Origin: Ignavibacteria bacterium
Lineage (GTDB): Bacteria > Bacteroidota > Ignavibacteria > Kapaibacteriales > UBA2268
DNA: 46,437 nucleotides
Direction: 5' to 3'
Assembly (NCBI GenBank): GCA_026416955.1
Contig: JAOAEE010000025.1
Location: 1 to 46,437, forward strand
In this document: positions 18,056-27,159 of the stretch, one piece after another
Layout: each line of letters starts with the position of its first letter
How positions within the stretch are numbered: position 1 is the stretch's first letter
Program-made: the position numbers and the translations under genes
Notes under the pieces: model-generated
What the model saw: only the letters and a program-made list of their open reading frames with translations
The model's database searches: none
What the model was told of the DNA's origin: nothing

Positions 18056-18994
18056 ATGCAAAGAGAAGTTCTTTCGAAACCGTATTTATTGTCCTCCGAA
18101 GACCTTACGGTAGAAGATGTTAATTTAATTTTCGACCGAGTTCGATATTTTGAATACCACTATTCGCTTGGTGCAAGTTTCAACGATTTAAATGGTTACA
18201 CAGTTGCTCTTGCTTTTTTTGAACCTTCGACACGAACTCGAATTTCTTTCGAAATAGCAACCCAAAGACTTGGTGGTAAAACTATTCTATTTTCTTCGGC
18301 AACAAGTAGTTTGACCAAGGGAGAATCGCTAATAGACACGCTTCATACCATCGAAGCAATGGACGTGCAGATTTTCGTTGTTCGCCATTCCGCAAGCGGT
18401 GTCCCTTTGCTTTTGCAAAGAAATACAAGCAAAATAGTCATTAACGCAGGTGATGGAAAACACGAGCATCCAACACAAGCCCTACTTGATGCTTATACCA
18501 TACAAAAGCATTTCGGTTACATTAATGATTTGAAAATTTGCATAGTTGGCGACATTCTCCATAGCCGTGTTGCCCGGTCCAATATTATTCTTTTGAAAAA
18601 ACTTGGTGCACAAATTGCATTTTGCGGACCAGGAACTCTAATCCCACGCCACCACTCAATTTGGAATGTGAACATTTTTAAAACTATTGATGAAGCGATA
18701 GAATGGGCAAATGTCATTATGTTGCTTAGATTACAAAACGAAAGGATGGATTCGGGTCTGGTTCCTTCGTTGGCTGAATTTTCGCACCTTTATGGTCTTA
18801 CCTTAGAAAGAATTAGCCGAAAGCCCGAACTTGTTGTCCTTCATCCCGGCCCAGTAAACTATGGAATCGAACTGCAATACGAAGTGCCTATGTATCCAAA
18901 TGTGCTAATACAAACACAAGTAACTCACGGAGTTTTTGTTCGTATGGCTCTTCTTTCCCTTCTTGTTAAAACCTATGAATCGTTACGAAAGTAA
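18056..18994 (+). CDS. pyrB: Aspartate carbamoyltransferase catalytic subunit PyrB (312 aa)
   Basis: Joins carbamoyl phosphate and aspartate in the first committed step of pyrimidine synthesis. The carbamoyl-phosphate loop STRTR is at residues 58-62 inside FFEPSTRTRISFE, HPTQ is at 138-141 in HEHPTQALLDAY, and the aspartate-domain signatures GDILHSRVARSN and LHPGPVNYG follow. Length is typical. I chose the ATG at 18056, which has AAGGA just upstream, over the TTG at 18032, because the TTG overlaps a promoter-like -7 element. No pyrI regulatory-subunit gene is near, so it is probably an unregulated trimer-type enzyme or pairs with genes elsewhere. Its 3' end overlaps prmC by 20 bases. Confidence 0.95.
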   Translation: MQREVLSKPYLLSSEDLTVEDVNLIFDRVRYFEYHYSLGASFNDLNGYTVALAFFEPSTRTRISFEIATQRLGGKTILFSSATSSLTKGESLIDTLHTIEAMDVQIFVVRHSASGVPLLLQRNTSKIVINAGDGKHEHPTQALLDAYTIQKHFGYINDLKICIVGDILHSRVARSNIILLKKLGAQIAFCGPGTLIPRHHSIWNVNIFKTIDEAIEWANVIMLLRLQNERMDSGLVPSLAEFSHLYGLTLERISRKPELVVLHPGPVNYGIELQYEVPMYPNVLIQTQVTHGVFVRMALLSLLVKTYESLRK

Positions 18995-19844
18995 TCGGAA
19001 CTGGACTATTTCGGAAATTATTCATTGGGGTACAAGTTATTTAAACAAAAAAGGTTGCGAATCGCCAAGGCTTTCCATCGAATTGCTCCTTTGTAGCGTT
19101 TTAAATACAACACGCCTGGATTTATATCTTAACTTCGATAAGCCTTTGAAAAAGAAAGAGCTAGACGAATTAAAGTCAAAAATAAACCTTTTGTTACGAA
19201 ACGAACCTATTCAGTATATTCTTGGCTGGACGCAATTTCTTGAATTCAAGCTATCCCTAAGTCGGAAAGTCTTCATTCCTCGACCCGAAACCGAGCAACT
19301 TGTAAAATTTATCATCAAAAAAAACGAAAGCAAACAAGAGAGAAAAATGAGCATATTAGATATCGGCTGCGGGAGTGGGGCGATTTCGATTGCTCTTGCT
19401 TCTTTTTTTCGGAACTCGCAAGTTCTTGCGATTGACATAGATACAAACGCAATTGAGCAAACCAAAGAGAACGCATTATTAAACAATGTTTCGAACATCG
19501 AGACTATGGAACTGGATATTTTTAAATGTGTTCCCGAAGGTTCTTTTGATATTATCGTCTCCAATCCACCATACATTCCAATTTCTGAATACAGCGAACT
19601 TCCACCCCAGCTACAAAATGAGCCTAAAATTGCTCTTACAGACGAAAAGGATGGACTATCTTTCTATAAAAGATTTGCAAAAATCTTTCCCAGAATGCTA
19701 AAAGAAGATGGTTCCTTCTATTTAGAAGTTGGTTGGAACCAAGCAAATTTAGTTTCGGAAATTTTTGCTAAAGAAGGTTTTTCCGTCCAAATAGAAAAGG
19801 ATTTTCAAGGTATTAAAAGAATTGTTTATTCTATTCGTTTCTAA
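18975..19844 (+). CDS. prmC: Release factor glutamine methyltransferase PrmC (289 aa)
   Basis: Methylates the Gln of the GGQ motif in peptide release factors RF1 and RF2, improving termination. It has an N-terminal helical substrate domain, then the Rossmann SAM-binding motif ILDIGCGSGAISIALA, the acidic VLAIDID strand end, and the catalytic NPPY at 197-200 (VSNPPYIPISEY), which contacts the target glutamine. I placed the start at the ATG at 18975 (MNRYESNRN), giving the usual length of about 290; the longer frame reads back into pyrB. The 20-base overlap with pyrB implies coupled translation. alaS follows after 23 bases. Confidence 0.95.
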   Translation: MNRYESNRNWTISEIIHWGTSYLNKKGCESPRLSIELLLCSVLNTTRLDLYLNFDKPLKKKELDELKSKINLLLRNEPIQYILGWTQFLEFKLSLSRKVFIPRPETEQLVKFIIKKNESKQERKMSILDIGCGSGAISIALASFFRNSQVLAIDIDTNAIEQTKENALLNNVSNIETMELDIFKCVPEGSFDIIVSNPPYIPISEYSELPPQLQNEPKIALTDEKDGLSFYKRFAKIFPRMLKEDGSFYLEVGWNQANLVSEIFAKEGFSVQIEKDFQGIKRIVYSIRF

Positions 19845-19867
19845 AATACTTAACAAAAAAGAAAATT

Positions 19868-22417
19868 ATGAAAGCAAAAGAAGTACGACAATCATTTTTA
19901 GACTTTTTCGAAAAAAAAGGGCATAAAATTGTACCAAGCAGTCCAGTAATTCCACAAGGCGACCCTACGCTTTTGTTTACTAATGCTGGTATGAACCAAT
20001 TTAAAGATGTTTTCCTGGGAATAGGAAAACGAGAATACACTCGAGCAGCCGACACTCAGAAGTGTATACGCGTAAGTGGAAAACACAACGATTTAGAAGA
20101 AGTTGGGTTCGATACATACCACCACACTTTTTTCGAAATGCTTGGTAATTGGAGTTTTGGCGATTACTATAAAGAAGAAGCAATAGAATGGGCTTTCGAA
20201 CTTTTGACAAAAATTTGGGGACTCCCAAAAGATAGATTATTTGCAACTGTTTTTAGAACAGACGACGAAGCTTTCGAGATTTGGAAAAAATTCTTGCCAG
20301 AAAGTAGAATATTCCGCTTCGACGAAAAAGACAATTTTTGGGAAATGGGTGAAGTTGGTCCTTGCGGTCCTTGCAGCGAAATACACTTCGATAGAACCCC
20401 CGACAAAAGCGGCGCCTCGCTCGTCAATGCTGGTAACCCAGATGTAATTGAACTTTGGAACCTTGTTTTTATCCAATATAACAGAAACGAAGATGGTACT
20501 CTTACTGAATTGCCAGCAAAACACGTCGATACGGGGATGGGTCTTGAACGTGCCGCAGCAATCCTACAGAATAAAACTTCGAACTACGACACAGACCTCT
20601 TTTCTCCTTTGATAAACAAACTCGAAGAACTTTCGGGCAAGGAATACCCAAAAGAAGTTTCGCACCCACACGGCATTTCTATGCGTGTCATTGCCGACCA
20701 CATTCGAACACTTGCATTTGCTATTGCAGATGGAGCTTACCCCAGCAACGAAGGACGGGGCTACGTTCTACGTCGTATCCTGCGACGAGCTTCAAGGTTT
20801 GCTCGTAATCTTGGTTTCCGTGAACCTGTCGTTTTCAAACTTGTTCCAACTCTTATCGAGATAATGGGCGAATTCTTTACGGAACTTACCACAAGCAAAG
20901 AAATAATCGAAAGGGTTATAAGGTCCGAAGAAGAAAACTTTATTCAAACGCTCGACCGTGGAATAGAAAAGTTCGAGGAAATTGTCGAAAAACAAAAACA
21001 AAGCAATATATATGTAATTCCGGGTGATTTGGCTTTTCTTTTATACGACTCGTTTGGTTTCCCCTTAGATTTAACACAACTGATGGCTCGGGAAATAGGT
21101 TTCGTTGTCGATGTCGATGGTTTCAATAAAAAAATGGAGGAGCAAAAAGAAAGAAGCCGGCAAAGTGCTAAATTCCAAAATATAGAAGTCTTTTCCTTCC
21201 AACAAGATTGGAAAACTATTTTCACTGGTTATGATGAGTTCGAAACAGCTGCCAAAGTCCTATTTGTTGAAGAAAACAAAATTGTTACAACTCATTCCCC
21301 TTTCTATGTTGAAAGTGGTGGGCAAGTCAGCGACACTGGAAGAATAGAAATCAAGGAACGGTCCTACCGAGTGGTGGACTTACTAAAAGTAGGAGATGTT
21401 ATAGTTCATATTTGCGAAAGCAATATTGATGCTGAACCTGGCGATAACGCAAAGTTAATAGTCGACATTTCCAGAAGAAGAGATATTATGAGAAACCATT
21501 CAGCTACACATTTGCTACACGAGGCTTTAGTCCAAGTCCTTGGCCGCCACGTACGCCAGTCGGGTTCCTTGGTTGCACCATCATACCTTAGGTTCGATTT
21601 CAACCATTTCGAAAAAGTAAGCGAAGAGCAACTACACCAAATCGAACAAATTGTCAACGAAAAAATTTTCGAAGCACTCGAAGTTAGAACACAAATTATG
21701 AGTTTAGATGATGCCCGGAACAAGACAAAAGCCAAAATGTTTTTCGGCGAAAAATATGGCGATATTGTCCGTGTTGTATTTATGGGTGATTTTTGTGCAG
21801 AACTTTGTGGTGGTACCCACGTCCGAAATACAAATGAAATTGGTATTTTCAAGATTACTTCCGAACAATCCATTGCTGCTGGTATTCGCCGAATCGAGGC
21901 TGTTTCTGGCAGAGGTGTCTACTCCTTTATTTACGACTTAAAGAAAGAAATAGACAACTTAAAAGGCTCTATTTTTTCATTAGAAGAATCTATTAAAACA
22001 CTTAGAAAGGAACTCCACAAATACGAAAAAGAACGGATTTACACTTTGGTAAAGCAATGGATAGAATCGGCAAAAACTTTGGACAATTTCAAAGTCGTTG
22101 CCGAAGAAGTTTCGGTTCAATCGCTCGACGAACTTAGAGATATTGCAGAAATTGTTAGAAATGCTATTGGAAACTCTGGAATTGCCTTCCTTTTTTCTCC
22201 AATCGAAGATAAACTCTACATTGCTTGTTCAGTGACAGACGACCTACTTTCGAAATATCCCGCTGGAAAGATTGTAAACTTGGTTGCACAAAAACTTGGC
22301 GGAAAGGGTGGTGGTAAACCACATCTGGCAACTGCTGGGGCAAAGTTGTCTTCTGATTATAGAGAGTTTATTAAAGATATTAATAATATTACTTCTATAT
22401 TTAATCTATTTAATTAA
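19868..22417 (+). CDS. alaS: Alanyl-tRNA synthetase (849 aa)
   Basis: Charges tRNA-Ala. The N-terminal class II catalytic core is recognisable from FFEKKGH and TLLFTNAGMNQFKDVFLG through GLERAA. The editing domain has the zinc-binding HSATHLLHEAL (His544, His548) and CAELCGGTH (Cys647, His651), which clear mischarged Ser and Gly. The C-Ala domain ends with GGKGGGKPHLATAGA. Length is near the family norm and there is no sign of disruption. All 12 Phe codons that precede Asp or Glu codons are TTC, illustrating the codon-context bias of this genome. It is last in the pyrB-prmC-alaS series and abuts the DnaA-box cluster. Confidence 0.98.
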   Translation: MKAKEVRQSFLDFFEKKGHKIVPSSPVIPQGDPTLLFTNAGMNQFKDVFLGIGKREYTRAADTQKCIRVSGKHNDLEEVGFDTYHHTFFEMLGNWSFGDYYKEEAIEWAFELLTKIWGLPKDRLFATVFRTDDEAFEIWKKFLPESRIFRFDEKDNFWEMGEVGPCGPCSEIHFDRTPDKSGASLVNAGNPDVIELWNLVFIQYNRNEDGTLTELPAKHVDTGMGLERAAAILQNKTSNYDTDLFSPLINKLEELSGKEYPKEVSHPHGISMRVIADHIRTLAFAIADGAYPSNEGRGYVLRRILRRASRFARNLGFREPVVFKLVPTLIEIMGEFFTELTTSKEIIERVIRSEEENFIQTLDRGIEKFEEIVEKQKQSNIYVIPGDLAFLLYDSFGFPLDLTQLMAREIGFVVDVDGFNKKMEEQKERSRQSAKFQNIEVFSFQQDWKTIFTGYDEFETAAKVLFVEENKIVTTHSPFYVESGGQVSDTGRIEIKERSYRVVDLLKVGDVIVHICESNIDAEPGDNAKLIVDISRRRDIMRNHSATHLLHEALVQVLGRHVRQSGSLVAPSYLRFDFNHFEKVSEEQLHQIEQIVNEKIFEALEVRTQIMSLDDARNKTKAKMFFGEKYGDIVRVVFMGDFCAELCGGTHVRNTNEIGIFKITSEQSIAAGIRRIEAVSGRGVYSFIYDLKKEIDNLKGSIFSLEESIKTLRKELHKYEKERIYTLVKQWIESAKTLDNFKVVAEEVSVQSLDELRDIAEIVRNAIGNSGIAFLFSPIEDKLYIACSVTDDLLSKYPAGKIVNLVAQKLGGKGGGKPHLATAGAKLSSDYREFIKDINNITSIFNLFN

Positions 22418-22641
22418 TCATATAGCCTTTGTGGAAATGTGGAAAACTAATGAATTTTCCTTTCTATCTTCTTTAAATGTAATGGTTTATTATTAATTAC
22501 TTTCAAGTAATTTTTTGTGGAAAAAAAGTAGAAAATTTGTTTAAATTAGATTTTGTTTGCAAAGTTTTCACAAAATATTAACATCAATTAACAATTTATC
22601 AACAGCTTTCTACCCACTCTTCCACAATTTTTCCACAGAAA
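22418..22641. other. oriC: Candidate chromosomal origin oriC (DnaA-box cluster)
   Basis: A 224-base AT-rich gap between convergent alaS and a glycosyltransferase gene. It has three exact copies of TTTTCCACA, which fits the DnaA-box consensus TTWTNCACA: two on the minus strand (22438-22446 and 22516-22524) and one on the plus strand (22629-22637). One-mismatch copies lie at 22430-22438 (ATTTCCACA, minus), 22564-22572 (GTTTTCACA), 22596-22604 (TTATCAACA) and 22618-22626 (TCTTCCACA). AT-rich runs suitable for unwinding lie between and beside them. Sampled plus-strand composition changes from C-rich to G-rich across this gap, and a parS site lies about 21 kb away. dnaA itself is not in the window. 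Confidence 0.65.
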
Positions 22642-23808
22642 TTAGGGTTTTTCGCTATTCAAACACACTTGAATTGAATTTATTATTTTTTTTGCTATAA
22701 TACTCCAATTCATAGTTGTAACAAATAGGTCATAGGAGTTTTTACACAAATTATAGTAATCTTGTTTGTTTTCGTAAAGTTCCAAAATTTTGTCGACTGC
22801 GTTTGAAATACCAGATTCATCTGTTAGATGGAATAAGAAGCCGTTCTGTCCGTTTGTCACGGCGGAAGGAATACCCCCAGTTGCATTTGCAACGACGGGA
22901 ACACCGAAGGCGTTGGCTTCGGGGACGACGTGGCCGTAGGCTTCGGCTCGGGAAGGGAAAAGGAAAAAGTGGGTTGAACTTAGTATGCTTGAAAATAGAT
23001 TTTGCCCAGCTTGGCTGGTTTTATCGATATATTCAATAATTTGCAAACCTTCGAGATTGATTTTATTTGGAGGCCGACAACCAATAATTGTCAAAGAACA
23101 GTTTGGAATATGCTTTTTTATTCGACTAAAAATTTCAATTGAAATGTCTAAACCTTTTTGAAACCAAAGTTTTCCAATAGAAGTAAGTTTTAATGGAGCA
23201 AAAAGTTTATTTTCGATTATCCTTTCCACTTCTTTTTGCGAGGGGAAAAAATCAATATTTGCACCAAGGTGGGTGAATTCAATCTTTTCTTCGCTTATGT
23301 TGTAAAATTGAGTTAAAGAATTTTTTGCCCACTCGCTCGAAACAAATATTTTACTTGAACTTTGAAAAGCATTTTGTTCGATTTTTATATTGTGTTCGAT
23401 GTAAGAAGTTGGAAAGTTTGTGTGGTGGAAGTAATAATCCAAAAGATTTTGAAATGTGGCATCGATGATTAAAAATAAGGGTTTGGAAGTAGACAAGTAC
23501 CCCGGAATTATGGAACCAAAACAAAACACAAAATCGGCATCTGAGTTGTTTATCTTTCGATTAATTACTTTCATTGAAAAACCGAGTACAGATTTATCGT
23601 ACATAAGCAAGTAGTTCCTTTTCAATAAGTGTTGGTAAAGAATTTTCTTATAGGCAAACAAATATTTTAGAAACTGGTTGTTAAAATAGGCAATTTCAAT
23701 CTGAGTTTCATTTTTATAAAACTCAGTAAGCAAATAATCAACAATCATCTTTTTTGCGCGGATAGGATTAGTTGGGTCGGAGGCAAGAGCTGGATAAACA
23801 AGTTTCAT
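22642..23808 (-). CDS. Glycosyltransferase family 4 protein (388 aa)
   Basis: GT-B fold glycosyltransferase. The donor-binding C-terminal half contains LTSIGKLWFQKGLDISIEIF, LTIIGCRPP and the strong GT4 signature FPSRAEAYGHVVPEANAFG followed by VPVVANATGGIPSAV, with the paired Glu residues of the E-x7-E motif. The N-terminal half includes HHTNFPTSYIEHN, where acceptor contacts would be expected. No membrane helix or signal. Downstream it runs directly into the DnaA-box cluster; upstream 106 bases separate it from the UbiA-family gene. The specific glycan is unknown. Confidence 0.87.
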   Translation of the reverse strand: MKLVYPALASDPTNPIRAKKMIVDYLLTEFYKNETQIEIAYFNNQFLKYLFAYKKILYQHLLKRNYLLMYDKSVLGFSMKVINRKINNSDADFVFCFGSIIPGYLSTSKPLFLIIDATFQNLLDYYFHHTNFPTSYIEHNIKIEQNAFQSSSKIFVSSEWAKNSLTQFYNISEEKIEFTHLGANIDFFPSQKEVERIIENKLFAPLKLTSIGKLWFQKGLDISIEIFSRIKKHIPNCSLTIIGCRPPNKINLEGLQIIEYIDKTSQAGQNLFSSILSSTHFFLFPSRAEAYGHVVPEANAFGVPVVANATGGIPSAVTNGQNGFLFHLTDESGISNAVDKILELYENKQDYYNLCKNSYDLFVTTMNWSIIAKKIINSIQVCLNSEKP

Positions 23809-23914
23809 CTGAAAAAAATTCTAACAATAAACATAAAGAATGCAAATTACATCATTTCTTTGCAAAAGGATGTATATAAGACTTTTTCTTTTATATAGAA
23901 AGTAGAATAAACTT

Positions 23915-24919
23915 TTAATGAATTACATATTTTAAAAAGATTTCAATTACAAGAGCAAGGACCAAAAGAGTACCGAACCTTCTATTATACAAGAAAGCGA
24001 AGTAGACAAAATAGAGTGGCCAAGCCAATTCCAATTCTTTTGGTGGTGAACTTGGGCGAGGCTTGGAGAAGATTATAATGGACTTTATCAATTGGGGAAG
24101 CGAAAGAACAACCAAAAGAACTGAATAGGAAAAGAAGTTTATCGATAGGAGGTAAAATAACAAAATGTATTGAGCAATCCAAAGAAAAATAACCAGATAG
24201 CGCGAGGCGGTTTCACCAAGAATTACTGGTAATGTGTGTATCTTTTTTGCTCTGTCTTTATCGGATTTGTCTATGTGCTTACCAATCAGAACAGAAGTTG
24301 GACCAATCGAATATAGGAAACTACATATTACGACATTCCAATTCCAGTGTCCACCAGAGATTACATAATAAGAACCACCAATCATCAATGGACCCCAAAC
24401 AATTAGAACGGTAAGTTCGCCAAGACCAAAATACTTCAATGGCCAAGTATAAAATGCAATAAAGAAAATTCCCAAGGCAATAAGATAAACAGTTATTATT
24501 GGAGTTGTAAGAGCCAGATAAATTCCACAAGCCAGTGCTATTAGGAAACTTGCAATAATATAGCCCCACATTTGGTTCACCGAAAGCAATTGTTGTTCTA
24601 ATGGGTGGGGACCATATTGATTGCGAAAATAATTATCTTTATCCACTCCTTTGATGAAATCAGTTAAATCGTTAAGCAAATTGTTGGTGGCGTGGGCAAA
24701 AATTAAGCCAAAGAAGGCCAAAATAAAAGGAAGCGGATGGAACAAACCGTCCCGGATTGTTAGTAAAGCAGCAAAAATTACAGAGATTGCAGTCATAACG
24801 AAAACTGCTGCACGCGATGCAATTAACCAGCGGGAAACTATGTCCAATTCTTTCCATTCTTCTTGCGATATTCTTGGAATAATTCTTAGTGCGTCGTACC
24901 ACATTTTTAAGTTTACCAT
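23915..24919 (-). CDS. UbiA-family prenyltransferase (334 aa)
   Basis: Polytopic membrane protein with about eight or nine helices. It carries the two Asp-rich motifs of the UbiA superfamily that bind the Mg-prenyl-diphosphate: NNLLNDLTD, with Asn80, Asp84 and Asp87, and HIDKSDKD, with Asp217, Asp220 and Asp222. Members prenylate aromatic rings for quinones (UbiA, MenA), heme O or chlorophylls; the second motif and the overall layout look most like the MenA group, but I would not assign the substrate. The ATG at 24919 has AAGAGAG upstream; the in-frame ATG at 24904 is possible. It lies 75 bases after the histidine kinase and may be read from the same transcript. Confidence 0.85.
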   Translation of the reverse strand: MVNLKMWYDALRIIPRISQEEWKELDIVSRWLIASRAAVFVMTAISVIFAALLTIRDGLFHPLPFILAFFGLIFAHATNNLLNDLTDFIKGVDKDNYFRNQYGPHPLEQQLLSVNQMWGYIIASFLIALACGIYLALTTPIITVYLIALGIFFIAFYTWPLKYFGLGELTVLIVWGPLMIGGSYYVISGGHWNWNVVICSFLYSIGPTSVLIGKHIDKSDKDRAKKIHTLPVILGETASRYLVIFLWIAQYILLFYLLSINFFSYSVLLVVLSLPQLIKSIIIFSKPRPSSPPKELELAWPLYFVYFAFLYNRRFGTLLVLALVIEIFLKYVIH

Positions 24920-24994
24920 AATAAGTCTCTCTTAAATTTGAATTTCAAATTTATTAAAAAGAAAAAAAATTTTTTTGGTAATGAAAAAATAAAA

Positions 24995-26713
24995 TTAAAC
25001 CAGTTCTGTATTTTCCTTCACTGGAAGTACGATTGTAAAGGTAGAGCCAACACCAACAAGACTTTCGACTTCGATTGTCCCACCGAAGCTTTTGATAATA
25101 TTGTAACTAACGGATAGTCCAAGTCCAGTTCCTTTTCCAACGGGTTTAGTAGTGTAAAACGGAAGGAAAATCTTTTCCATTTGCTCTTTCGAAATTCCGC
25201 TACCGGTATCTTTAACCGAAATTAAAATGTTTCTGTCTTTTTGATTAGTAGTAATTGTGATTTTTCCGGGCGGGACTATTGCGTCTCTTGCATTGGTGAG
25301 TAAATTAACAACAACTTGCTTTAAAGAGTTTGGGTCGACAAGAGCTTTTGGCAAATCTGGTTGGAGGTTGACTTCGAGTTTGATGTTGGAAACATAAAGT
25401 TCTCTGTCGACAAAACCTTCGACTAATTCCTTGATAATTGCATTAACATCGTAATAATCCAATTTAATGTCGTCTTTGCGAACGAAAGTTAGAAGTTTGC
25501 GGGTAATATCCCTTGCCCGAAAAGCACTATTTTGGATGTTATCCAAATGTGGAATTAGGTCTTCGAATGTAACAAATTGGCCGAATTCAGGGTTTATCAA
25601 GTCTTTTATCAAACCGGCTTCGCTAGCAATAATAGCAAGAGGGTTGTTGATTTCGTGTGCGATACCAGCGGCAAGTTCACCAACAGCGACAAGTTTACTG
25701 GCGTGTTCCAATTGTAGGCGTGCGATATTTTTTTCTCGTTCGGCAATTTCCTTTTCGCGTTCGTATTGCACTATCTTCTTGGCTCTTAAATAAATTACTA
25801 CAAGAAACAGAATAAATGTTCCAATCGAAAGAAGAGTTGATGTTTGGCTAATACTAAGAGCAACATAAGTTTCTGGTGTTTGCGAAAAACAAATAACGCA
25901 CCAATCTTTTATATCGAGCCAACAAAAACCATAGGAATGTCTTTTGTTTTTAATGTGAGTAGTTAAAACCCCAGACTTTGGCTTCCTTGGAGGCGAGAAT
26001 TTCGATAAACTGTTTTCCTTGCCTAATTGAGTTTTATATAGATACTTATATTTATTATCAATCAAAGCAATGATTACATTTTCTTTCTTTATCTTGGAAG
26101 AAAGAAGCTCGTTGATAGAGGATAAATCAATATGAGAGCGAAGGAAAATCAATTTGTTTTCGAAGTACCCTTTTATGGTAATAGCAAAAGCATTGTAACT
26201 AGGGGTAAATAAAGGTTCGGAGAAAAAGTATTTTCCAGTGTCTGCAATGGATTTCAAAGGACTTACATTATCGAATTTCGTAGAAAGCAAATTCAAAGAT
26301 GATGAATTGGCATAGGAAATAATTTTGCCCGATGTATCAATTATTGCAATATCAAGGAAGTGGGGGGATTGTGTTTTTAAATGTTTCAAAACTAAGCTTG
26401 TGTTCTCGTTGTTAATTTTTTTAAAGTTAGATAATTCATTAAGGATAAGGAACAAGTCGTTTACTCTTTCCTCAAGATAGTGCTCCAATTCTTCGCACTT
26501 TGTAACAGCCCTTAAATGGAGATTATTTTGAAGATTTTCTTTCTGGTTTTTATAGTATTCGATTTGGAGTAGAACAATCAAAATCAACAAGGGTAGGATA
26601 TAAGTAACAGCAAGGCGAACAAATTCCTTTTTGAAAAGTATTTTATACTTTTTCTCGTCGAGTTCTGGTTCGTTTTTCGATTTATTATGTGATTCAAAAA
26701 AACTTAATTTCAT
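24995..26713 (-). CDS. Membrane sensor histidine kinase (572 aa)
   Basis: Transmembrane helix at about 34-52, an extracytoplasmic sensor region of about 235 residues with Cache-like features (DIAIIDTSGKIISYANSSS), a second helix at about 293-310 and a cytoplasmic coiled coil. HisKA follows with phospho-acceptor His353 in GELAAGIAHEINNPLA, then a HATPase domain with NLLTNARDAI (N box), DTGSGIS (G1) and GKGTGLGLS (G2). This matches NtrB/DctB-type kinases that sense small molecules outside the cell. It is the last kinase/regulator gene of the operon with the two receiver-domain proteins, and is their likely phosphodonor. There is no DNA-binding regulator in the operon, so the output is probably transport activity or a partner elsewhere. 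Confidence 0.93.
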   Translation of the reverse strand: MKLSFFESHNKSKNEPELDEKKYKILFKKEFVRLAVTYILPLLILIVLLQIEYYKNQKENLQNNLHLRAVTKCEELEHYLEERVNDLFLILNELSNFKKINNENTSLVLKHLKTQSPHFLDIAIIDTSGKIISYANSSSLNLLSTKFDNVSPLKSIADTGKYFFSEPLFTPSYNAFAITIKGYFENKLIFLRSHIDLSSINELLSSKIKKENVIIALIDNKYKYLYKTQLGKENSLSKFSPPRKPKSGVLTTHIKNKRHSYGFCWLDIKDWCVICFSQTPETYVALSISQTSTLLSIGTFILFLVVIYLRAKKIVQYEREKEIAEREKNIARLQLEHASKLVAVGELAAGIAHEINNPLAIIASEAGLIKDLINPEFGQFVTFEDLIPHLDNIQNSAFRARDITRKLLTFVRKDDIKLDYYDVNAIIKELVEGFVDRELYVSNIKLEVNLQPDLPKALVDPNSLKQVVVNLLTNARDAIVPPGKITITTNQKDRNILISVKDTGSGISKEQMEKIFLPFYTTKPVGKGTGLGLSVSYNIIKSFGGTIEVESLVGVGSTFTIVLPVKENTELV

Positions 26714-26757
26714 TCAGAAATTTAAAAAAGTCGACTAACCAACACAAAAAAAGCAAA

Positions 26758-27159
26758 TTACCTATTTGGGTCGAAAATGTTTTGCTGAACCAATTTATAT
26801 GCTTCGAACAATAAACGAACAAGTTCTTCAAATTCATAGGGCTTAGGCAAGTATGCATAAGCCCCAAGTTTAAGGCATTCATTTGCAGTTTCGTCCGAGC
26901 CGTGACCAGTTAGAATTAATACTTCGATATTTCGTTGGTTCGATTTCAAGTATTCAAGTATTTGTTTTCCGTCGACATCTGGCATTTTTAAATCGACAAT
27001 AGCTAGGTCGTAGTTCTTGTAACTTGCCAACTGAATAGCAGTAGTTCCCGATGGAGCTTTATCCACTTCGAAGCCACGAAGTTCAAGTCGCTTTGCGATA
27101 GAATCAAGAAAATGTATTTCGTCGTCTACGACTAAAATTTTTATTTTGTTCTCCGACAT
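26758..27159 (-). CDS. Stand-alone response-regulator receiver domain (133 aa)
   Basis: A single REC domain with no output domain. The acidic pair is in LVVDDE, phospho-acceptor Asp56 in DLAIVDLKMPD, Thr84 in LTGHG and Lys106 in YLPKPYEF, all intact. It closely resembles the receiver at the start of the upstream transporter gene (shared LRGF, DLKMPD, LTGHG, and matching spacing), so the two look like duplicates. Its ATG directly abuts the stop of that gene (TAAATG on the minus strand), implying strict co-expression. It could serve as phosphate sink, shuttle or competitor for the kinase encoded 44 bases downstream. Confidence 0.93.
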   Translation of the reverse strand: MSENKIKILVVDDEIHFLDSIAKRLELRGFEVDKAPSGTTAIQLASYKNYDLAIVDLKMPDVDGKQILEYLKSNQRNIEVLILTGHGSDETANECLKLGAYAYLPKPYEFEELVRLLFEAYKLVQQNIFDPNR

